Below are positions 51,540 through 60,471 of a stretch of 64,000 nt of DNA, in pieces. The notes beneath the pieces were generated by a model that was given only the letters and a program-made list of their open reading frames with translations, did no database searches and was not told the DNA's origin. Numbering within the stretch: the stretch's first letter is position 1; each line of letters begins with the position of its first letter. The position numbers and the translations under genes were made by a program. Origin of the DNA: CAVUPF01 sp963777915 (GTDB lineage Bacteria; Actinomycetota; Thermoleophilia; Solirubrobacterales; 70-9); assembly GCA_963777915.1 (NCBI GenBank), contig CAVZSH010000003.1, positions 124,001-188,000 on the forward strand, written 5' to 3'.

Positions 51540-53009
51540 TCAGGTGCGCATCGCCGGGAAAAGCAGGACTTCGCGCAGGCTGCGGGCGCCGGTCATCATC
51601 ATCACAAGCCGGTCGATCCCGAGGCCGACGCCGCCGGTCGGCGGCATCCCTTGCTCGAGCGCCTCGACGAAGTCCTCATCGTAGGGCTGGGCCTCCTCGT
51701 CGCCGCGCTGAAGCTCAGCTGCCTGCTGCTCGAAGCGGTGCCGCTGCTCATCGGGATCGTTCAACTCGCTGAAGGAGTTGGCGATCTCGACCCCACCGGC
51801 GAAGGCCTCCCAGCGCTCGACGAGTCCATCCTCGGAGCGATGGTCCTTGGCGAATGGGGACAGTGCGACGGGGTAGTCGAAGACGAAGGTCGGCTGGATC
51901 AGGTGCGGCTCGACCTCCTTGGAGAGCAGGCCGTCGATCAGCTTGCCCCAGCCCTCGCTCGGATCGGGCTCGCTGTCCATCGCCTCCGCGAGCGCCTCGC
52001 GGGTCGGGTGCTCGGCGATGTCGATGCCGGTGCGCTCGCGGATCACGTCGCGTAGGGTCACGCGCCTCCAGGGCGGAGCGAAGTCGATTTCTTCCTCGCC
52101 TCGCGACACCCGTGTCGTCCCCAGCACCCGCTCCACCACCTCGGCAACCAGCAGCTCTAAGTCGCGCGCCGTCTTTTTGTAGTCGGAGTAGGCCTCATAC
52201 CACTCGAGCATCGTGAACTCGGGGTTGTGCTTGTTGGAGACTCCCTCGTTGCGGAAGTCCTTACCCAGCTCGTAGACCCGGTCGATGCCGCCGATAACCA
52301 ACCGCTTCAGGTACAGCTCGGTGGCGATCCGTAGGTAGAGGTCGCGGTCAAGGGCGTTGTGATGGGTGATGAATGGCCGGGCGAGGGCGCCTCCGTAAAG
52401 GGGCTGAAGGACCGGTGTTTCGACCTCGAGGTAGCCGCGCTCGTCGAGCCATCGGCGCACTTCGCTCACGGCCTTGGTGCGCAGTTCGAAGAGGCGGCGG
52501 CTCTCCTCGTTGGCGATCAGGTCCAGCTCGCGCCGGCGATAGCGGGTCTCGGTGTCCTCGAGGCCGTGGAACTTGCCAGGCGGTGGGCGCAGACTCTTGG
52601 CGAGCAGTCGCCAGCGGCTGAGGGCAAGGGTCAGCTCGCCGCCGCTGCGCGTCGCCATCGCCGTCCCCTCGACCCCGACAATGTCGCCGAGGTCGAGGTG
52701 CACAAGCAGCTCAAAGGCGTCCCCGCCGAGCAGGTCTTCGCGAGCGTGGAGCTGGATCTCACCACTGCCGTCGCGAAGATCGAGGAAGGCAGCCTTGCCA
52801 TGACCGCGCCGAGCGACGATGCGACCGGCAACCCGATGCGTCGATTCCGTCTCGATCCCCGGTGCCAGCCCCTCGTGGGCGGCCCGCACCTCGGCGATCT
52901 CCTCGCGGCCGGCGAACTCGTGCGGAAACGGATCGATGCCCCTCTCGCGCAACCGGGCAAGCTTCTCGCGCCGATCGGCGAGAACGTCCGATGTCTCGGG
53001 CTCGCTCAT
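51540..53009 (-). CDS. lysS: Lysyl-tRNA synthetase (class II)
   Basis: 489 aa. OB-fold anticodon-binding domain (THRVAGRIVARRGHGKAAFL), then motif 2 (FRNEGVSNKHNPEFTMLEWY) and motif 3 (GGVGLGIDRLVMMMTGA). Complete and of normal length. Charges tRNA-Lys. Follows greA by 22 bp, the same order relative to dus and clpC as in Bacillus. Confidence 0.97.
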   Translation of the reverse strand: MSEPETSDVLADRREKLARLRERGIDPFPHEFAGREEIAEVRAAHEGLAPGIETESTHRVAGRIVARRGHGKAAFLDLRDGSGEIQLHAREDLLGGDAFELLVHLDLGDIVGVEGTAMATRSGGELTLALSRWRLLAKSLRPPPGKFHGLEDTETRYRRRELDLIANEESRRLFELRTKAVSEVRRWLDERGYLEVETPVLQPLYGGALARPFITHHNALDRDLYLRIATELYLKRLVIGGIDRVYELGKDFRNEGVSNKHNPEFTMLEWYEAYSDYKKTARDLELLVAEVVERVLGTTRVSRGEEEIDFAPPWRRVTLRDVIRERTGIDIAEHPTREALAEAMDSEPDPSEGWGKLIDGLLSKEVEPHLIQPTFVFDYPVALSPFAKDHRSEDGLVERWEAFAGGVEIANSFSELNDPDEQRHRFEQQAAELQRGDEEAQPYDEDFVEALEQGMPPTGGVGLGIDRLVMMMTGARSLREVLLFPAMRT

Positions 53010-53031
53010 CGAGGCGCGAGCCTACCGACCG

Positions 53032-53511
53032 CTAAGCCGTCTCGATCTTGGTGATTTTGAGTTTCTTCTTGGGGCCGCGAGGCACCTCGACGCTCACAAC
53101 GTCGTTGCGCTTGCGACCGACCAGCGCTTTGCCGATCGGCGATTCGTTCGAGAGTTTGTGCTCGAGCGGGTTGGCCTCGGTGGAACCGACGATCTGAAAC
53201 TTCTGCGAATCGCCGGTCTTCTGGTCTTTGACGTGGACCACCGAGCCGAACTTCACCTCGTCGGTGCCGAGCGCCTTCTCGTCGATCACGGTGGCACGGC
53301 GCAACCGCTCCTCAAGCTGGGCGATCCGACCCTCAAGCAGCGCCTGTTCGTTCTTGGCGTCGTCGTACTCGGCGTTCTCGGAGATATCGCCGAACTCGCG
53401 CGCTTCTTTGATCCGCCCCGCAACCTCGCGGCGTTTGGTCGTCGAGAGATGCTCGATCTCCTCTTTCAGCTTCTCGAGCCCTTCTGGGGTGATGACGGCC
53501 TGGCGACTCAC
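53032..53511 (-). CDS. greA: Transcription elongation factor GreA
   Basis: 159 aa from a GTG at 53511 (SRQAVITPEGLEKLKEEI). N-terminal antiparallel coiled coil with EFGDISENAEYDDAKNEQA, the tip carrying Asp and Glu that help RNA polymerase cleave backtracked RNA, and a C-terminal FKBP-like domain (ISNESPIGKAL-type motif: LSNESPIGKALVGRKRNDVV). Upstream are a TATAAT and a leader with a perfect seven-pair hairpin. Inserted between dus and lysS relative to Bacillus. Confidence 0.96.
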   Translation of the reverse strand: MSRQAVITPEGLEKLKEEIEHLSTTKRREVAGRIKEAREFGDISENAEYDDAKNEQALLEGRIAQLEERLRRATVIDEKALGTDEVKFGSVVHVKDQKTGDSQKFQIVGSTEANPLEHKLSNESPIGKALVGRKRNDVVSVEVPRGPKKKLKITKIETA

Positions 53512-53537
53512 TGTGTCCAACCTCGCTTTTGTTTGCG

Positions 53538-53558
53538 GGGAGCCGGGAATTGGCTCCC
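53538..53558 (-). other. Perfect hairpin in the greA leader
   Basis: GGGAGCC-N7-GGCTCCC, seven perfect pairs, about 27 bases before the greA GTG. A TTTTTT run lies on its 5' side in the transcript. Could be a control element or the remnant of a terminator for the dus transcript. Confidence 0.4.
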
Positions 53559-53619
53559 AGACCCAAAAAACCCCGATGCGGCGGATTTCGCTCGCCACAC
53601 CTGGGCACGAAGTCGCGAG

Positions 53620-53625
53620 ATTATA
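53620..53625 (-). promoter_or_regulatory. -10 element of a greA promoter
   Basis: Perfect TATAAT on the minus strand between the dus stop (53657) and greA. The best -35 is TTGCCC with a short 15-bp spacer, so the -35 is weak. The leader would be about 100 nt and contain the hairpin at 53538-53558. Confidence 0.5.
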
Positions 53626-53656
53626 GCGGGGGGTCACCGCGGGCAATCGAGGCCTC

Positions 53657-54652
53657 CTACGCGACCGCTGCCCCTGCGGTGAGAGAGGCGATCAAAACCC
53701 GCGCCCGCCTCAGGTCGGCGCTTCGCTGCAGCTCCTCGACGAGCGGGGCCGGCGCGTCTAGTGGGGCCATGTACCAGGGATAGAACTTGCGCAAGTAACG
53801 CTCCGCTCGGGTGGTACCAAGGTGCTCCTCGGCACGGTCGAGCACCCAGAGCAGCTCGGCGACGACCTCCTCACGACTCGGCGGCTCGGTTCGCCGGCCG
53901 ATCAGCTCCTCGAAGAGCCAGGGGTTGCCGAGCCCGCCGCGGGCGATCATCACGGCGTCGGCCCCGGACTCCTCGTAGGCGCGCCGCGCCGCCGCGGCGC
54001 TCTTCAGGCCGCCGGAGACGATCACCGGCACGTCGACGCTTTCTGCGAGCTCGCGGGTCAATGCGTAGTCCGGCTTGCCCTTGTGGCCGGCCGTCGCGGC
54101 GCGCGGGTGGAAGGCAACGGCGGCGACCCCGGCGTCGGCGACCAGCCGTAAGGCCAGCTCGAAGCCGGACCTCTCGCCGGCTTCGATCCCCGAGCGCAGC
54201 TTCACCGTCACCGGTAGGCCGCTGCCCTCGGCAGCCCCGCGGGCGAGCGCCAGCGCCAAGTCGGGGTCGCGCAGCAGCTCGGCGCCGGCGCCGGTGCGGC
54301 GCACCTTGCGCACCGGGCAGCCCATGTTGATGTCGATCAGGTCGGCGCCGGCCTCGGCGGCAATCGCGGCGCCGGAGCGCATCACCTCGGGGTCGTGGCC
54401 GAACAGCTGGACCGATACCGGGTGCTCGTCGGGGTGGATCCGCATCAGCTCGCGCAGGGTGCGCTCGTTGCGGTGGTGCAGCCCGAAGCTGGAGACCATC
54501 TCCGAGACCGCCAGCCCCGCCCCGTGGCGCTTTGCCTGTAGCCGCACGAACCAGTTGCCGATCCCCGCCAGCGGAGCGAGCAAGACGCGGTTGGGGATCT
54601 CGACGTCGGCGATCCGGAACGGATCAGTCAGCTGTGGAGGCGTTTCGGTCAT
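53657..54652 (-). CDS. dusB: tRNA-dihydrouridine synthase
   Basis: 331 aa. FMN barrel with VLLAPLAGIGNWFVRLQAK, catalytic Cys in DINMGCPVRKVRRTGAGAEL, AVAFHPRAATAGHKGKPDYA and the phosphate loop GADAVMIARGGLGNPWLFEE. C-terminal helical tRNA-binding domain. It reduces uridine in the tRNA D-loop. Its start overlaps the coaX 3' end by 29 bp. Confidence 0.95.
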   Translation of the reverse strand: MTETPPQLTDPFRIADVEIPNRVLLAPLAGIGNWFVRLQAKRHGAGLAVSEMVSSFGLHHRNERTLRELMRIHPDEHPVSVQLFGHDPEVMRSGAAIAAEAGADLIDINMGCPVRKVRRTGAGAELLRDPDLALALARGAAEGSGLPVTVKLRSGIEAGERSGFELALRLVADAGVAAVAFHPRAATAGHKGKPDYALTRELAESVDVPVIVSGGLKSAAAARRAYEESGADAVMIARGGLGNPWLFEELIGRRTEPPSREEVVAELLWVLDRAEEHLGTTRAERYLRKFYPWYMAPLDAPAPLVEELQRSADLRRARVLIASLTAGAAVA

Positions 54653-55397
54653 ATATGAGACGCAGGCCCTTTAGAGTAAGCAGGTCGTCGACCTCGTCGA
54701 TCGTCTCGGTGAAGGGAACGATCGCCTCGGCGAGGCCGCCGGTCGCCAGAAAGCGTGCCTCCCCCAACTCCTCTTCGATCCGCCGCGCAATGCCGTCGAT
54801 CAGCCCGGCGAAGCCGAAGACGAACCCCGACTGGATCGCGGCGCGGCTGGAGCGGCCGATCGCCGCGTCGGGCTCGGCGAGGTCGATGCGTGGGATCCGC
54901 GCCGCTCGTTCAACCAGAGCGGTGAGTGAGACCTCCAGGCCTGGGGCGATCGCTCCGCCCAGGTACTCGCCGGCGGCGGAGACCGCGTCGAAGTTGATGC
55001 CGGTCCCGAAATCGACGACAACGCAAGCGCTGCCCACCCGGTCGTAGGCCGCCACCGCGTTGACGAGGCGATCGGCCCCAACCTCCAGCGGGTTGTCGAT
55101 CCTGATCGGCATGCCGGTCTTGATCCCCGGGGCGACCAACAGGCACTCGGCCTCGAGGTAGCGCTCGACCAGCTGCTCGTATTGGGCGCCGAGCGGCGGC
55201 ACCACGGAGGAGACGCAGACCGCATCGAGCTCGGCGAGGCCCATGCCGCGCAAAGCCAGCAAGCCGCTGATCCGCTCTGCGAGCTCGTCGCCACTGGCGC
55301 CGGCGCGAGTTTGGAAGCGCCAGTGCTCGACCAGGCGATCGCCGTCGAAGGCGCCGAGGTGGGTCTGAGTGTTACCGATGTCGACCGCAAGTAGCAC
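54624..55397 (-). CDS. coaX: Type III pantothenate kinase
   Basis: 257 aa from a GTG at 55397 (LLAVDIGNTQTHLGAFDGD). Motifs: catalytic Asp in DIGNTQT, GADRLVNAVAAYDRV and VVDFGTGINFDAVSAAGEYL. First step of coenzyme A synthesis, in the potassium-dependent CoaX class. A longer open frame upstream is not coding. Divergent from the GST gene with 32 bp between starts. Confidence 0.96.
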   Translation of the reverse strand: MLLAVDIGNTQTHLGAFDGDRLVEHWRFQTRAGASGDELAERISGLLALRGMGLAELDAVCVSSVVPPLGAQYEQLVERYLEAECLLVAPGIKTGMPIRIDNPLEVGADRLVNAVAAYDRVGSACVVVDFGTGINFDAVSAAGEYLGGAIAPGLEVSLTALVERAARIPRIDLAEPDAAIGRSSRAAIQSGFVFGFAGLIDGIARRIEEELGEARFLATGGLAEAIVPFTETIDEVDDLLTLKGLRLIYDRNASTAD

Positions 55398-55429
55398 GCC
55401 GGCGATTATGCACGTAGCATCCACTGCCA

Positions 55430-56185
55430 GTGAACGCACGGCTCTACGTGATCCCGGCCTCGCACCCGAGCCTCGCCGCGGAGTTGATGCTCGACCATAA
55501 GGGCATTGCCTATAAGCGGACCGACCTGCTTCCCGTGATCTCCAAGGTCGTGTTGCGGGCGGTCGGCTTCTCCGGCGTGACGGTGCCGGCGCTGAAGGTC
55601 GACGGTCGCAAGGTGCAGGGCTCGCGCGAGATCGCCCGCGAGCTGGACCGACTGCGGTCTGAGCCGCCGCTCTTCCCAGCCGATCCGGAGCGGCAGCTCG
55701 CGGTCGAGGAAGCGGAGCGCTTCGGCGACCAGGAGCTTCAGCCGCCGATGCGCCAGATCCTCTGGTGGGCAATCAAGCGCGACAAGGCACCGCTGCGCAG
55801 CTACTCGGAGGGCGCAAAGCTCGGTATACCGATCGACTTGGCCATGCTCACCGCAGCACCGATCATCGCCCTGTCGGCCCGCTTTAACGAGGCCGACGAC
55901 ACCCACGTACGCCGCAGCCTCGCCGAGCTGCCGGGGATGCTTCAGAAGGTCGACGACTGGATCGCCGCCGGCGTGCTGAACGGCGAGGAGCTGAATGCAG
56001 CCGACTTCCAGATCGCCCCCAGCCTCGGGTTGGCGATGACCCTTGATGACTTGCGCCCTGTGATTGAGGCGCGACCAGCCGGAAAGCTGGCAAAGCGCGT
56101 CGTGCCGAACTATCCCGGCCGCACCCCGCCGATCCTCCCGCCCGCCTGGCTTGAGCCGCTGCGCAGCTCGCCGGCCACAGCCTAA
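55430..56185 (+). CDS. Glutathione S-transferase-like protein
   Basis: 251 aa from a GTG at 55430. N-terminal thioredoxin-like domain (ARLYVIPASHPSLAAELML, then VTVPALKVDGRKVQGSREIA) and C-terminal all-helical domain. Actinobacteria usually lack glutathione, so the thiol may be different, or the fold may have another job. It is the only plus-strand gene inside the 38-61 kb minus-strand block and overlaps folK tail to tail by 4 bp. Confidence 0.82.
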   Translation: MNARLYVIPASHPSLAAELMLDHKGIAYKRTDLLPVISKVVLRAVGFSGVTVPALKVDGRKVQGSREIARELDRLRSEPPLFPADPERQLAVEEAERFGDQELQPPMRQILWWAIKRDKAPLRSYSEGAKLGIPIDLAMLTAAPIIALSARFNEADDTHVRRSLAELPGMLQKVDDWIAAGVLNGEELNAADFQIAPSLGLAMTLDDLRPVIEARPAGKLAKRVVPNYPGRTPPILPPAWLEPLRSSPATA

Positions 56186-56673
56186 GGAGAGCCCAACCGC
56201 TCGACCCTCTGACCGGGGCCGAGGGCGGCGAGCGCGTCCGCAAGGCGCGTCCCGTCCGGGAGCTTCAGATCGGGGTCCAGCTCGAGCAGCGGGACGAGGA
56301 CAAATCGGCGGCTCCTCACCTCTGGGTGCGGCAACGTCAGCCGCTCGGTCGAGAACTCGAGGTCGCCGAGCAGGAGCAGGTCGACGTCGAGCGGGCGGGA
56401 GCTGTGGCGGGGCGCCTGCATGGCACGGCCGCGCTCAGCCTCGATCGCCTTGCAGCGATCGAGTAGCGCCTCGGGCTCAAGGTCGGTGCGGACGCGAACC
56501 GCGGCGTTGAGGAAGTCCGGCTGGGAGAGGACCTCGCCCACTGGCTCGGTCTCATAGGTCGGGGAGACCTCCTCGACCTCCACCCCGCCCTCACGCAAGG
56601 ATTCGATCGCCGCCCGTAGGTGTCCCTCGCGGTCACCGAGGTTTGACCCCAGCCCCAGGTACCCGGTCCGCAC
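56182..56673 (-). CDS. folK: 6-hydroxymethyl-dihydropterin pyrophosphokinase
   Basis: 163 aa. GYLGLGSNLGDREGHLRAAI at the start, SPTYETEPVGEVLSQPDFLN, RHSSRPLDVDLLLLGDLEF and LPHPEVRSRRFVLVPLLEL: the HPPK core with the two Asp metal ligands. It passes pyrophosphate from ATP to the pterin ahead of FolP. Starts 3 bp after the folB stop. Confidence 0.95.
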   Translation of the reverse strand: MRTGYLGLGSNLGDREGHLRAAIESLREGGVEVEEVSPTYETEPVGEVLSQPDFLNAAVRVRTDLEPEALLDRCKAIEAERGRAMQAPRHSSRPLDVDLLLLGDLEFSTERLTLPHPEVRSRRFVLVPLLELDPDLKLPDGTRLADALAALGPGQRVERLGSP

Positions 56674-56676
56674 CGT

Positions 56677-57099
56677 CTACCCGCCCTCACTGTCCTCGTC
56701 GCCTTCCTGCACGGTGCGCTCATGGGTGACCTCCACGGCGACCTCCTGGATGGCGAGGGGCAGCGGCGGCTCGGGCTTCGCGGCCCGCACCCGGACCGAC
56801 TCGCAGCCGTAGCGCTCCATCAGCCGCTCGCCGACCACCTGGGCGAGCCGCTCCAGCGTCTTGTAGCTGCGCTCGGTCGCAGCCAGGGCGACGATGTCGC
56901 AGACCTGGGCGTAGTCGACGGTGTCCTCGAGCCGGTCGGTCAGCACCGCATCGCAGTCGGGCACGTCGAAGGAGACATCGAACTCGAGACGCTGGCCGAC
57001 CTCCTGCTCGGCGTCGCTTACCCCGTGATGCGTGTAGATCGAGAGACCGCGCAGCTCAACCTCGACGCTCGATTCGATCCCGTTGCCGTGAGCCTCCAT
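56677..57099 (-). CDS. folB: Dihydroneopterin aldolase
   Basis: 140 aa, slightly long for FolB (usually near 120) because of an acidic C-terminal tail (QEGDEDSEGG). ELRGLSIYTHHGVSDAEQEV, TVDYAQVCDIV and YKTLERLAQVVGERL are diagnostic, with Lys in VRAAKPEPPL as the catalytic residue. It cleaves dihydroneopterin. Lies between folP and folK, as in the Bacillus fol operon. Confidence 0.93.
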   Translation of the reverse strand: MEAHGNGIESSVEVELRGLSIYTHHGVSDAEQEVGQRLEFDVSFDVPDCDAVLTDRLEDTVDYAQVCDIVALAATERSYKTLERLAQVVGERLMERYGCESVRVRAAKPEPPLPLAIQEVAVEVTHERTVQEGDEDSEGG

Positions 57100-57110
57100 A
57101 TAGCCTCAAC

Positions 57111-57893
57111 CTACCCAAGGATCGCGGCGGCGACCCTCATCGCCTGACTGACCTCGGCGACGTCATGAACGCGGAGTACGTCGGCGCCCTCTACCGCGGC
57201 AAAGACGGAGGAGGCGATCGTGCCTCCGAGGCGCTCGCTCGCCTCGGAGCCGTCGATCTTCCCGATGAAGCTCTTCCGCGATGTGCCGACTACCAGCGGG
57301 CGCCCGAGCGAGCGCAGCTCCTCAAGCCGCCGCAGCAGCTCCAGGTTATGCCCCAGAGTCTTGCCGAAGCCGATCCCCGGGTCCAGCCAGATCCGCTCCT
57401 CATCGACCCCAGCCGATACCGCAGCCTCCATCCGCTCGGCGAGGAAGGCCTTGACGTCCTCGACTACGTCGCCGTAGACCGGGTTCTCCTGCATCGTCCG
57501 CGGAGTCCCCCGCATGTGCATGAGGATGAGGCCTGCTCCGCGCTCGGCGCACAGCCGCCCGAGCGCAGGATCGCCCTGCAGGGCGGTCACGTCGTTGACG
57601 ATCTCCGCACCTGCGTCCAACGCCGTCTCGGCAACCACCAGCTTTGACGTGTCGATCGAGACCGTCACCCCGCTGCCGGCCAGCTCGTCCACCACCGGCC
57701 CAATCCGAGCCAGCTCCTCCTCGGCGCTTACTTCCTGCGCCCCGGGACGGGTCGATTCCCCACCCACATCGAGGATCTCTGCACCCGCGGCGACCAACTC
57801 CCGCCCATGCCCAATCGCGGCCTCTGGATCCAGATAGAGCCCCCCATCTGAAAACGAGTCCGGGGTCACATTGAGGACCCCCATCAACTTCAC
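57111..57893 (-). CDS. folP: Dihydropteroate synthase
   Basis: 260 aa. KLMGVLNVTPDSFSDGG, GGESTRPGAQEV and VSIDTSKLVVAETALDAGAE, then RIWLDPGIGFGKTLGHNLEL and GTSRKSFIGKI cover the full TIM barrel. It joins p-aminobenzoate to the pterin and is the sulfonamide target. Starts 8 bp after the ftsH stop. Confidence 0.96.
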   Translation of the reverse strand: MKLMGVLNVTPDSFSDGGLYLDPEAAIGHGRELVAAGAEILDVGGESTRPGAQEVSAEEELARIGPVVDELAGSGVTVSIDTSKLVVAETALDAGAEIVNDVTALQGDPALGRLCAERGAGLILMHMRGTPRTMQENPVYGDVVEDVKAFLAERMEAAVSAGVDEERIWLDPGIGFGKTLGHNLELLRRLEELRSLGRPLVVGTSRKSFIGKIDGSEASERLGGTIASSVFAAVEGADVLRVHDVAEVSQAMRVAAAILG

Positions 57894-57901
57894 TGAGAGG
57901 T

Positions 57902-59860
57902 TCAGCTTGCGTCGCCGCCGGCGTACCCCGGCCGCGGCCGCGGCATCGGCCGGGCGCCCTCACGCTGGGGCCGCTCGGGAGCAGGCGTCGGCTCGGCTGG
58001 CTCCGCGGACTCCTCGTCTTCGGCGAAAACCTCGCCCTCCGGCTTACCGTCGAGCAGCGCCATGAACTGCTCGGCATCAATCGTCTCCCTCTCCAGAAGG
58101 ATCTTCGAGACCCGGTCCAGAGCATCGCGCTTCTCGGTGAGCAGGTCCTTAGCCGTCTGGTGGGCGCCCTCGACGATGCGGCGGATCTCATCATCGATCT
58201 CGCGGGCGATCTCGTCGGAGTAGTCGGGCTCGGAGGAGAACTCGCGGCCGAGGAAAGGCTGGCCTCGATCATGACCGAAGACGCGCGGGCCGAGCCGCTC
58301 AGACATGCCGAAGCGCATCACCATCTGCTTCGCGGTCTCGGTGACCTTCTCGAGGTCGTTGGAGGCGCCGGTGGTGATCTCGCCGAAGACGATCTCCTCG
58401 GCTGCCCGGCCGCCCAGGGTCATCGCCATCGTGTCGGTCAGCTCGGCTCGCGAGGTGAGGAACTTGTCTTCGGTGGGAAGGCTGATCGTGTAGCCAAGCG
58501 CCTGGCCACGGCTGATTATCGAGATCTTGTGGACCGGGTCGCAGTTGGGCAGCAGGTGCCCGACGATTGCGTGCCCGAGCTCGTGGTAGGCCGTGATCAG
58601 CCGCTCCTTCTCCGACATCACGCGGGTCTTCTTCTCGGGGCCCGCGATCACCCGCATGATCCCCTCCTCCAGCTCCTGCATCGAGATCTCGCGGTGGCCT
58701 TGGCGGGCGGTGAGGAGCGCGGCCTCGTTGATCAGGTTGGCGAGGTCGGCGCCCGTGAAACCGGGAGTCTGGCCGGCCAGCGTATCGAGCTCGATCTCCT
58801 TGGCCAGCGGCTTGCCCCGGGTGTGGACCTCGAGGATGTGCTTGCGACCCTTGCGGTCGGGGCGATCGACGACAACCTGGCGGTCGAAGCGACCGGGCCG
58901 CAGCAAAGCCGGGTCGAGGATGTCGGGACGGTTTGTGGCGGCGATCAAGATGATGTTGTCCTTCATCTCGAAGCCGTCCATTTCGACCAGCAGCTGGTTC
59001 AGCGTCTGCTCGCGCTCGTCGTGGCCGCCGCCCATGCCGGCGCCGCGGTGGCGGCCGACGGCATCGATCTCGTCCATGAAGATGATGCAGGGTGAGTTCT
59101 GCTTTGCCTGCTCGAAGAGGTCGCGGACCCGGCTGGCGCCGACCCCGACGAACATCTCGACGAAGTCCGAGCCGGAGATCGAAAAGAACGGGACCCCGGC
59201 CTCGCCGGCGACGGCGCGAGCGAGCAGCGTCTTGCCGGTGCCGGGAGGGCCATAGAGCAAAACGCCCTTCGGTATTCGGGCGCCGAGCGCCTGGAACTTC
59301 TTCGGGTTCTCGAGGAATTCCTTGATCTCCTCAAGCTCCTGTACGGCCTCGTCAACCCCGGCGACGTCGCGGAAGGTGATTTTCGGCGCGTCGACCGACA
59401 TCCGCTTCGCTTTCGATTTGCCGAAGTTCATCACCCGCGAGCCGCCGCCCTGCATCTGGTTCATCAGGAAGATCCAGAAGCCGAAGAAGAGGACGAAGGG
59501 CAGGATGTAGGTGAGCAGCGAGAGCAGGCTGGAGCCGCCCGTCCCGTGCACGATCGTCTTCACGTTGGCGCTGTCGAGCGCGTCGATCAAGCTCTGCTCG
59601 GTGTTCGGCGGGTAGCCGGTGGAGAAGCTCAGGTTTTCGCCGTTTTGCTTCGTCTCCTTGACGCTGAGCGAGTTTTCCTTGGTGTTGATCGAGACTTCTT
59701 CGACCTTGCCCTTCGCGATCAGCCCGGTCTTCGGCGTAATCAGTTCGTTGTAGGACGGCGCTGGGGGTCCCGACGGGCTGCTGATGAATCGCTGGGCGAC
59801 GAAGGCAAGGATCACCACCAGCAGGATCGGGAAAGCCGCGCTTTTAAAGAAACGCCTCAT
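57902..59860 (-). CDS. ftsH: ATP-dependent zinc metalloprotease FtsH
   Basis: 652 aa. Membrane segments near residues 8-26 and 110-132, with an extracytoplasmic domain between. AAA domain with GPPGTGKTLLARAVAG and the SRH region ATNRPDILDPALLRPGRFDR. Zinc site HELGH in AYHELGHAIVGHLLPNCD. Degrades misfolded membrane proteins. C-terminal tail is Pro/Arg-rich (PRPRPGYAGGDAS), not usual for the family. Confidence 0.97.
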   Translation of the reverse strand: MRRFFKSAAFPILLVVILAFVAQRFISSPSGPPAPSYNELITPKTGLIAKGKVEEVSINTKENSLSVKETKQNGENLSFSTGYPPNTEQSLIDALDSANVKTIVHGTGGSSLLSLLTYILPFVLFFGFWIFLMNQMQGGGSRVMNFGKSKAKRMSVDAPKITFRDVAGVDEAVQELEEIKEFLENPKKFQALGARIPKGVLLYGPPGTGKTLLARAVAGEAGVPFFSISGSDFVEMFVGVGASRVRDLFEQAKQNSPCIIFMDEIDAVGRHRGAGMGGGHDEREQTLNQLLVEMDGFEMKDNIILIAATNRPDILDPALLRPGRFDRQVVVDRPDRKGRKHILEVHTRGKPLAKEIELDTLAGQTPGFTGADLANLINEAALLTARQGHREISMQELEEGIMRVIAGPEKKTRVMSEKERLITAYHELGHAIVGHLLPNCDPVHKISIISRGQALGYTISLPTEDKFLTSRAELTDTMAMTLGGRAAEEIVFGEITTGASNDLEKVTETAKQMVMRFGMSERLGPRVFGHDRGQPFLGREFSSEPDYSDEIAREIDDEIRRIVEGAHQTAKDLLTEKRDALDRVSKILLERETIDAEQFMALLDGKPEGEVFAEDEESAEPAEPTPAPERPQREGARPMPRPRPGYAGGDAS

Positions 59861-59898
59861 GGGCAGAAGAAATCAGCGTACCAGGGCAGTTTTGCGCC

Positions 59899-60426
59899 TC
59901 AGCCCCCTAACGCGGCGACGTAATCGAGGTTGCGGTAGCGCTGGGCGTGGTCGAGGCCGTAGCCGATCGCGAAGCGGTCGGGGATCTCGAACCCAACGTA
60001 GCGGGGAGAGAGATCGACACGAAGGCGCTCCGGCTTGGTGAGCAGAGCGCAGACCTCCAGCGAGGCGGGGTTGCGGGCCCTGAGGTTGCGCATCAGGTAG
60101 TGCAGGGTGAGGCCGGAGTCGATGATGTCCTCGACGAGCAACACGTGACGGCCCTCGATCGACGCATCGAGGTCCTTGAGGATCCGCACCACACCCGAGG
60201 AGTCGGTCTGCGAGCCGTAGCTAGAGACCGCCATGAAGTCGATCTCGCAGGGTACGGTGAGACCGCGCATCAGGTCGGCGAGGAAAAGCACCGCGCCCTT
60301 CAGCACCCCGACCATGAAGAGGTCGCGGCCCTCGTAATCGCTGCTCACCTCTTCGCCGAGCTCGGCGACGCGGCGCTTCAGCTCCTCGCTGGAGACGAGG
60401 GTCTCGCCGATCGCCGGGTCCGCCAT
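59899..60426 (-). CDS. hpt: Hypoxanthine phosphoribosyltransferase
   Basis: 175 aa, standard length. PRPP-binding loop VLLVEDIIDSGLTLHYLMRN, DFMAVSSYGSQTDSSGVVRI, and C-terminal VGFEIPDRFAIGYGLDHAQR. Salvages hypoxanthine and guanine. Its ATG sits about 15 bases after a TATATC (60446-60441), so a nearly leaderless promoter is possible. Confidence 0.95.
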   Translation of the reverse strand: MADPAIGETLVSSEELKRRVAELGEEVSSDYEGRDLFMVGVLKGAVLFLADLMRGLTVPCEIDFMAVSSYGSQTDSSGVVRILKDLDASIEGRHVLLVEDIIDSGLTLHYLMRNLRARNPASLEVCALLTKPERLRVDLSPRYVGFEIPDRFAIGYGLDHAQRYRNLDYVAALGG

Positions 60427-60471
60427 CGAGGCGCAGTCTAGATATAGAGAGGGCTGGTCGAGACCGAGGCG

